DNA from: Gordionus sp. m RMFG-2023 | Lineage: Eukaryota > Nematomorpha > Gordioida > Chordodea > Parachordodidae | Reading direction: 5' to 3' | Length of the DNA: 64,000 nt | NCBI RefSeq assembly: GCF_954871325.1 | Contig: NC_088777.1 | Coordinates: 34,449,366-34,513,365, forward strand | Part shown: positions 58,801 to 64,000 of the stretch, piece by piece | How positions within the stretch are numbered: the first letter of the stretch is position 1 | Layout: each line of letters opens with the position of its first letter | Notes under the pieces: generated by a model | The model's input: the letters and a program-made list of their open reading frames with translations, nothing else | Database searches by the model: none | Told to the model about the DNA's origin: nothing | Translations under genes and position numbers: made by a program

Positions 58801-58951
58801 ATCCGAAAAAGGTTACCAAAAGAAAGAAAAAATACAATATAATAGACGAGAAACTTTTTTATATTACGCTACTTATACATCAATGCAGTATTTAGGTAAA
58901 ATATCAAGATATTTAATATCGAAAAAATATAATGAGATATCTGCTGACTAG

Positions 58952-59804
58952 ATTATTTTCATTTTATTTGGGTAAAATGCCACTTTTACAGACGTATTTG
59001 TCAGCTATATAATATATTACAGTTAATATTTTAATAAATTTTACATGCTTTTGATAATAAATATAAGTAACAATTTGCAATCAATTCTTTAACGCCATCA
59101 ATTTATTAAAAAATATTATTAAAATTTAAACATCTTATTATTTATCCCACAATGGATGTAATAAATAGATATCTTTTCTAGTGTTGTTAAAAGTTACTTT
59201 CTAATATAAATAGTTACAGTTACTATTTACAGTTATATTTCAAAAACTAGTTTTATAATAAGTTACTTTTTGCATCTTTCATAAACGTATTATTTATTTA
59301 CTGAACGCATTATTTAATATAAAAAAATTAGGACATAATAATTATAATAAATTATTTGGAAAAATATACAATATATTTATATGGAAAATAGAATTCGGCC
59401 CTTATTAATTTTTCTAAATATACTCAGGCAGGGCCTGAAATTTAAAAAAAATATCCAGGCCAGGTCGTATATTTTAAAGCTAAATATTTGAAATCGCCAT
59501 TATTAGCTATAAAAATCAAAAATAAATATAATATATTTTTAAAAAATCCGGGCTGCCTGAAAATTTTTCTTAAGTAAGTAATGATTACTAATTTAGTAGT
59601 TTATTCAAAAATTATTTAATTCTAAAATAATCTACGTCTTTACGTTCCTTATACTAAGTTCTATTATCTAATTTAGTAAAATTTAAAAAAAAATACATTT
59701 ATATGAAATTCCATAAATATTACCAGCAACTTGATGGTAAAAAATATGGAATATATTGTGCTAAATAGGTAAAGAAATATAATATTAAAAAATAGGTTTA
59801 TTAA
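58952..59804. other. AT-rich region with a GGCC-rich scrap at 59385-59575
   Basis: No frame of note. Bases 59385-59575 hold GGCAGGGCCTGAAATTT, CCAGGCCAGGTCGTAT and CCGGGCTGCCTGAAAA, spaced as in the hAT-like scraps at 11.2 and 29.0 kb. Bases 59165-59310 carry GTTACTTT-type words reminiscent of the BED-hAT subterminal motif. No ends or target duplications were resolved. Confidence 0.45.
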
Positions 59805-61112
59805 TTGAATAAAACCCAGCAATGTAACAATTTAAGAAAAGAAAATCTATTGGGATCGGAAATTATATTATTGTTGCATATCCTTTGTGAACACAATCAG
59901 ACATTTAAACAAAATTTTTTAAAAAAATTTATTTTAAAATTAATTTATCACACCCTTGAATCGGACGGCCGAGCTGAAAATTTTATTGTAGTGGACAAAA
60001 TTAGCTTTAACCCCCTAGGTTCACCCATTGGAGGTGAAAGTGCTATATTTCATTTCAGAGATGAATTTCTTGACAAATTCAATAGAAAAAAAATATATTA
60101 AAACATTTACCCGCTCATCAGGTTTTTTATTCATTCCTAAAATTTTACATGCCTTCCGTTCATCAACAATTTTCATGTCCCTTGAAATATTATAACCTTG
60201 TAGTTCTTTATAAAAATACTCTCGAATCTATTTTAAATATTAAATTCCATTCACTCTTCAGTATGCAAGCTGCCCTTCCACCAAAGCTAGGTGGTATACG
60301 TATCCATTTCCCCATATCCTTAAGCATTTCAGCCTTTCCTCAGTTGCTAAATTTCCATACACACTTGAGACTTGGATACTATTGAATCCACATCATATGG
60401 CAGCATTAAACTTCTGGAGCAAAGATTCTCCAAGCCGCTCATATCCAAATTTAAGACAAAGAGACTGGAATTTACCAATGATACAGCATTGCGTTAAATA
60501 CTAACACTTCAAAGCTGCTCAAAGAAAATCTCCATCGCTCTTTCTTCCCTTAAACCCACCGAGTATACAGAAGGACAACAATACGACTCTTTTGCTGGAT
60601 TAAATAATTCCAGGTTCAGCCATATGCCACCTTGGCTACGAATGGTTAGAAACTATACCTAGTTCTAATTTAGGCTTGTTTATTAAGCAACGAAGAACTT
60701 AGAAGAGCTAGGTCTTCGTTTTGTGAAATCGTAACGACGACATCATGTGCCCTTTGTGAAACTCATATCGATAGCCTTAGACCCCCCCCCTTTCCCCATA
60801 TTTTTAAAAGGCAAATTATTTAGGTACTATGACATCAATTCGATTTTCAATAGAATCTTGGAATCCGCAAATATTCCTTCTACACTGGAACCCCCTGACT
60901 TCAGCCCTGATGAAATGACGCTAGTCCCTTGGAACCAAGGTATACCCCTCGCTTGGGATTATACATGTGTAGATAGTTTTGCCAGATCTTTTTATTTCAA
61001 CCTATCACGAAAGCTAAAAATGCAAAAACAAATAAATATAGCCACCTTAGTGTTGTTAATCGGCTTAGCCGAGTCAGCTCGAACGCAGCTCACCCAAATT
61101 TTGGGTCGTTTT
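59805..61112 (+). pseudogene. Relic of a retroelement reverse-transcriptase C-terminal region
   Basis: Scattered pieces match a protein region common in animal retroelement-derived RT proteins. SFNPLGSPIGGESAIF lies near 60010, ALPPKLGGIRIHFP near 60280, LRRARSSFCEIVTTTSCALC with HIDSL at 60700-60780, FNRILESANIPSTLEP near 60870, and LVPWNQGIPLAWDYTCVDSFA near 60960. The order is that of the family as I recall it. The copy is badly decayed, with many breaks. Whether the parent is a LINE or another retroelement class was not determined. It merges into a minisatellite. Confidence 0.6.
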
Positions 61113-61640
61113 TTTCGACTCTAACTCAAAGTTTTGGTCGTTTTTTACGACTTCGACCCGAGTTCAAGCCGAAAAAAATGACTTCGACCCAAAATATGGG
61201 TCGTTTTTTCTACTCCGACCCAAGTCCAAGCCGAAAAAAACGACCTCGACCCAAAATATGGGTCGTTTTTTACGACTCCGACTCAAAATTTGGGTTGTAT
61301 TTTTCGACTCAAACTTGAAATTTGGGTCGTATTTTTCGACTCAAACTTGAAGTTTGGATCATATTTTTCGACTCAAACTTGAAGTTTGGGTCGTATTTTT
61401 CGACTAAAACTTGAAGTTTGGGTCGTATTTTTCGATTCAAACTTGAAGTTTGGGTCGTATTTTTCGATTCAAACTTGAAGTTTGGGTCGTATTTTTCGAC
61501 TCCAACTCAAAGTTTGGGTCGTTTTTCTGACTCAGACTCAAACATCGGGTCGTTTTATTCAATCCGACTCAAAATATGGATCTTTCTTTTTAAAGACGAC
61601 TTAAAGTTAGGGTTGCTTTTTTTCACCCTTAACCCAATAT
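61085..61640. repeat. Minisatellite, unit about 33 bp (GGGTCGTATTTTTCGACT)
   Basis: About fifteen units follow the pattern GGGTCGTATTTTTCGACTCA then AACTTGAAGTTT or AAAATATG. The central units (61310-61500) are most alike and the outer ones are diverged, as expected for an array maintained by unequal exchange. The 90-codon frame across it is a product of the repeat. Confidence 0.9.
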
Positions 61641-61749
61641 CTAGATCATTTTTTTTGACCAAAAGTCAAATAACATTTAGTATATATTAATATTATAGGC
61701 GGGAAAGTTACTTAAAGCTTCTTTAAATTATAATGCTCTGGATTAACTA

Positions 61750-64000
61750 TTCATCATAGTTATTTTTTAAAATTTTTAAGTGAAGATGCACCATAGAAAA
61801 GAGCCATTTGTTATGATGCTTATTTTTGAACTTTTTTAAATGAAATAGATGAAAATATATATTGTAGACATGTTAAATCAAAATTTCAGTGAAGATGTAC
61901 CATAGATAAGTGACAATTGTCATAATCGCCATTTTTGAACTTTTTTGAGTTTTTTTAAAGCAAATTGCTAAAAATATATATTCTAAACATGTTGAATTAA
62001 AAATTCAGTGAGGATGTATCATAGATAGGTGACAATTGTCATAATCGTTATTTTTGAACTTTTTTCAAATTTTTAAAGCAAATAGCTAAAAATATATATT
62101 CTAAACATGTTAAATTTAAAATTTGTGAGGATGTATCATAGATAGGTGACAATTGTCATATCGCTATTTTTGAACTTTTTCAAATTTTTTTAAAGGAAAT
62201 AGCTAAAAATATATATTCTAAACATGTTGAATTAAAAATTCAGTGAGGATGTATCATAGACAATTGTCATAATCGTTATTTTTGAACTTTTTTCAATTTT
62301 TTTAAAGGAAATAGCTAAAAATATATATTCTAAACATGTTAAATTAAAAATTCAGTGAGGATGTATCATATATAGGTGACAATTGTCATAATCGCTATTT
62401 TTGAACTTTTTCAAAATTTTTTAAAGGAAATAGCTAAAAATATATATTCTAAACATGTTAAATTAAAAATTCAGTGAGGATGTATCATATATAGGTGACA
62501 ATTGTCATAATCGCTATTTTTGAACTTTTTCAAATTTTTTTAAAGGAAATATCTAAAAATATATATTCTAAACATGTTAAATTAAAAATCCAGTGATGAT
62601 GTATCATAGATAGGTGACAATTGTCATAACCGCTATTTTTGAACTTTTTCAAATTTTTTTAAAGGAAATAGCTAAAATTATATATTTTAAACATGTTAAA
62701 TTAAAAATTCAGTGATGATGTATCATAGATAGGTGACAATTGTCATAATCGCTATTTTTGAAATTTTTCAAATTTTTTTAAAGGAAATATCTAAAAATAT
62801 ATATTCTAAACATGTTAAATTAAAAATTCAATTGTCATAATCGCTATTTTTGAACTTTTTCAAATTTTTTTAAAGGAAATAGCTAAAATTATATATTTTA
62901 AACATGTTAAATTAAAAATTCAGTGATGATGTATCATATATAGGTGACAATTGTCATAATCGCTATTTTTGAATTTTTTCAAATTTTTTTAAAGGAAATA
63001 GCTAAAAATATATATTCTAAACATGTTAAATTAAAAATTCAGTGAGGATGTATCATAGATATGTGACAATTGTCATAATCGCTATTTTTGAACTTTTTCA
63101 AATTTTTTTAAAGGAAATAGCTAAAATTATATATTTTAAACATGTTAAATTAAAAATTCAGTGATGATGTATCATAGATAGGTGACAATTGTCATAATCG
63201 CTATTTTTGAATTTTTTCAAATATTTTTAAAGGAAATAGCTAAAAATATATATTCTAAACATGTTAAATTAAAAATTCAGTGAGGATGTATCATATATAG
63301 GTGACAATTGTCATAATCGCTATTTTTGAACTTTTTCAAATTTTTTTAAAGGAAATATCTAAAAATATATATTCTAAACATGTTAAATTAAAAATTCAGT
63401 GAAGATATATCATAGATAGGTGACAATTGTCATAATCGCTATTTTTGAACTTTTTTAATTTTTTTTAAAGGAAATATCTGAAAATATATATACTAAACAT
63501 GTTAAATTAAAAATTCAGTGATGATGTATCATAGATAGGTGACAATTGTCATAATCGCTATTTTTGAATTTTTTCAAATTTTTTTAAAGGAAATAGCTAA
63601 AAATATATATTCTAAACATGTTAAATTAAAAATTCAGTGAGGATGTATCATATAGGTGACAATTGTCATAATCGCTATTTTTGAACTTTTTCAAATTTTT
63701 TTAAAGGAAATAGCTAAAAATATATATTCTAAACATGTTAAATTAAAAATTTAAGAGGATGTATCATAGATAGGTGACAATTTTCATAATCGCTATTTTT
63801 AACATTTTTTAAAGAAAATAGCTAAAAATATATATTCTAAACATGTTAAATTAAAAATTAAGTTAGGATGTATCATAGATAGGTGACAATTTTCATAATC
63901 GCTATTTTTAACATTTTTTAAAGAAAATAGCTAAAAATATATATTCTAAACATGTTAAATTAAAAATTAAGTTAGGATGTATCATAGATAGGTGACAATT
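61750..64000. repeat. Satellite array, unit about 119 bp, running off the window
   Basis: About 18-19 units contain AAAGGAAATAGCTAAAAATA, TTCTAAACATGTTAAATTAA, TCAGTGAGGATGTATCATAG, GTGACAATTGTCATAATCGC and TATTTTTGAACTTTTTCAAA. Units at the left end are the most divergent and central units are nearly identical, with some short units lacking a block (for example near 62830). Each unit carries the palindromes TGACAATTGTCA and ACATGT. No coding content. Confidence 0.93.

Larger units (their letters stand above)
56834..58803 (+). mobile_element. MULE derivative (MULE-D) with minisatellite inverted ends
   Basis: A perfect 9-bp target duplication CGAAAAAGG (56825-56833 and 58804-58812) flanks a 1970-bp element, the standard size for Mutator-like elements. 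Its two ends are inverted copies of each other over roughly 400 bp. Each has a minisatellite array of CGACACTTTATCA units, a TCAGTCATTTGATAA block and a TAATATCTCATTTTTTGACT block. The middle carries the 3' half of a MULE transposase. The outermost 13 bases of the two ends do not match. Confidence 0.88.
56051..58951 (+). pseudogene. MULE transposase (MULE-C), interrupted by MULE-D
   Basis: The first frame reads DNKTFLICNENNELLILST and CSADQILMDDHFF, where MDDHF replaces the usual MDGTF with the first aspartate. Later come FIDFEMGVLTAIEEIFP (second aspartate) and KGCYFHYCQCILR (C-x-H), then TWINPNAKFKYKMWNMYD and VRTNNHVEGFHRSM with the catalytic glutamate. The C-terminal part resumes after the 1.97-kb insertion and ends at 58951 (YLISKKYNEISAD). 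The frame joins cleanly when the insertion and one 9-bp duplicate are removed. Two or three other frame changes lie at 56280-56760. No terminal inverted repeat was identified for this element. Confidence 0.8.

Noticed and set aside
58435-58837. Frames of 68-121 codons (TTTLYHDDTLSRRHFI)
   Set aside because: They are translations of the right minisatellite arm in three frames, without any sign of selection for coding.
61418-61690. 90-codon frame rich in Phe, Ser and Gly
   Set aside because: It follows the 33-bp minisatellite period and has no homology signal.
61750-64000. CRISPR array
   Set aside because: Units are about 119 bp without unique spacers, and the context is eukaryotic; it is a satellite.

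Overview
The window is AT-rich DNA from a eukaryote, most likely an invertebrate animal. The only clear host gene is an ALYREF/Aly mRNA-export factor at 26.7-27.8 kb, which has an animal-type N-terminus and introns of only 42-45 nt plus one of 185 nt. Other spliced frames here use introns of the same size: a MADF gene at 33.8-34.7 kb (28 and 41 nt), a small two-exon gene at 10.9 kb (44 nt), an OTU-type frame at 5.1-5.8 kb (45 nt) and a hAT transposase at 39.6 kb (46 nt). I cannot name the species.

Almost everything else is mobile or repetitive DNA, often nested. From the left: a Ty3/gypsy fossil (1-8393) interrupted by a ZSWIM-type Mutator-like element (MULE, 2593-6521) that carries an OTU-like frame; a dispersed dimeric repeat (8.4-9.5 kb, again at 15.3-16.7, 34.9-35.1 and 36.6-38.4 kb); an internally deleted hAT (9784-10857); a second OTU plus MULE coding region (11.4-14.5 kb) with an in-frame tandem repeat between the two domains; a probable LTR remnant (17.25-17.64 kb); and a nearly whole, young Ty3/gypsy element on the minus strand (20064-25475) with two LTRs and the 5-bp target duplication TTATG.

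After a long palindromic element (25.7-26.06 kb) comes ALYREF, then AT-rich DNA with two related hairpin elements and several GC-rich hAT-like scraps. An inverted-repeat element (32597-34948) contains the spliced MADF gene and a decayed duplicate of its 3' exons. At 38.6-46.5 kb three elements are nested: an APE-type LINE (41144-44453) inside a BED/hAT transposon (38658-45499), itself inside a TTF/DUF4371 hAT. Next is a foldback element (46653-49318) with an exact 8-bp target duplication.

The last 13 kb hold short satellites, a Helitron-like 3' end (55534-55562), a MULE (56051-58951) interrupted by a second MULE derivative whose inverted ends are minisatellite arrays (56834-58803, 9-bp target duplication), a relic of a reverse-transcriptase protein, and two tandem arrays; the last (about 119-bp units) runs off the window.

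The most unusual observations are the repeated pairing of OTU-protease and MULE genes, an array in which an exon plus its short intron is tandemly repeated (2889-3455), and two foldback elements built from tandem repeats. All identifications were made by eye from motifs; no database search was possible.
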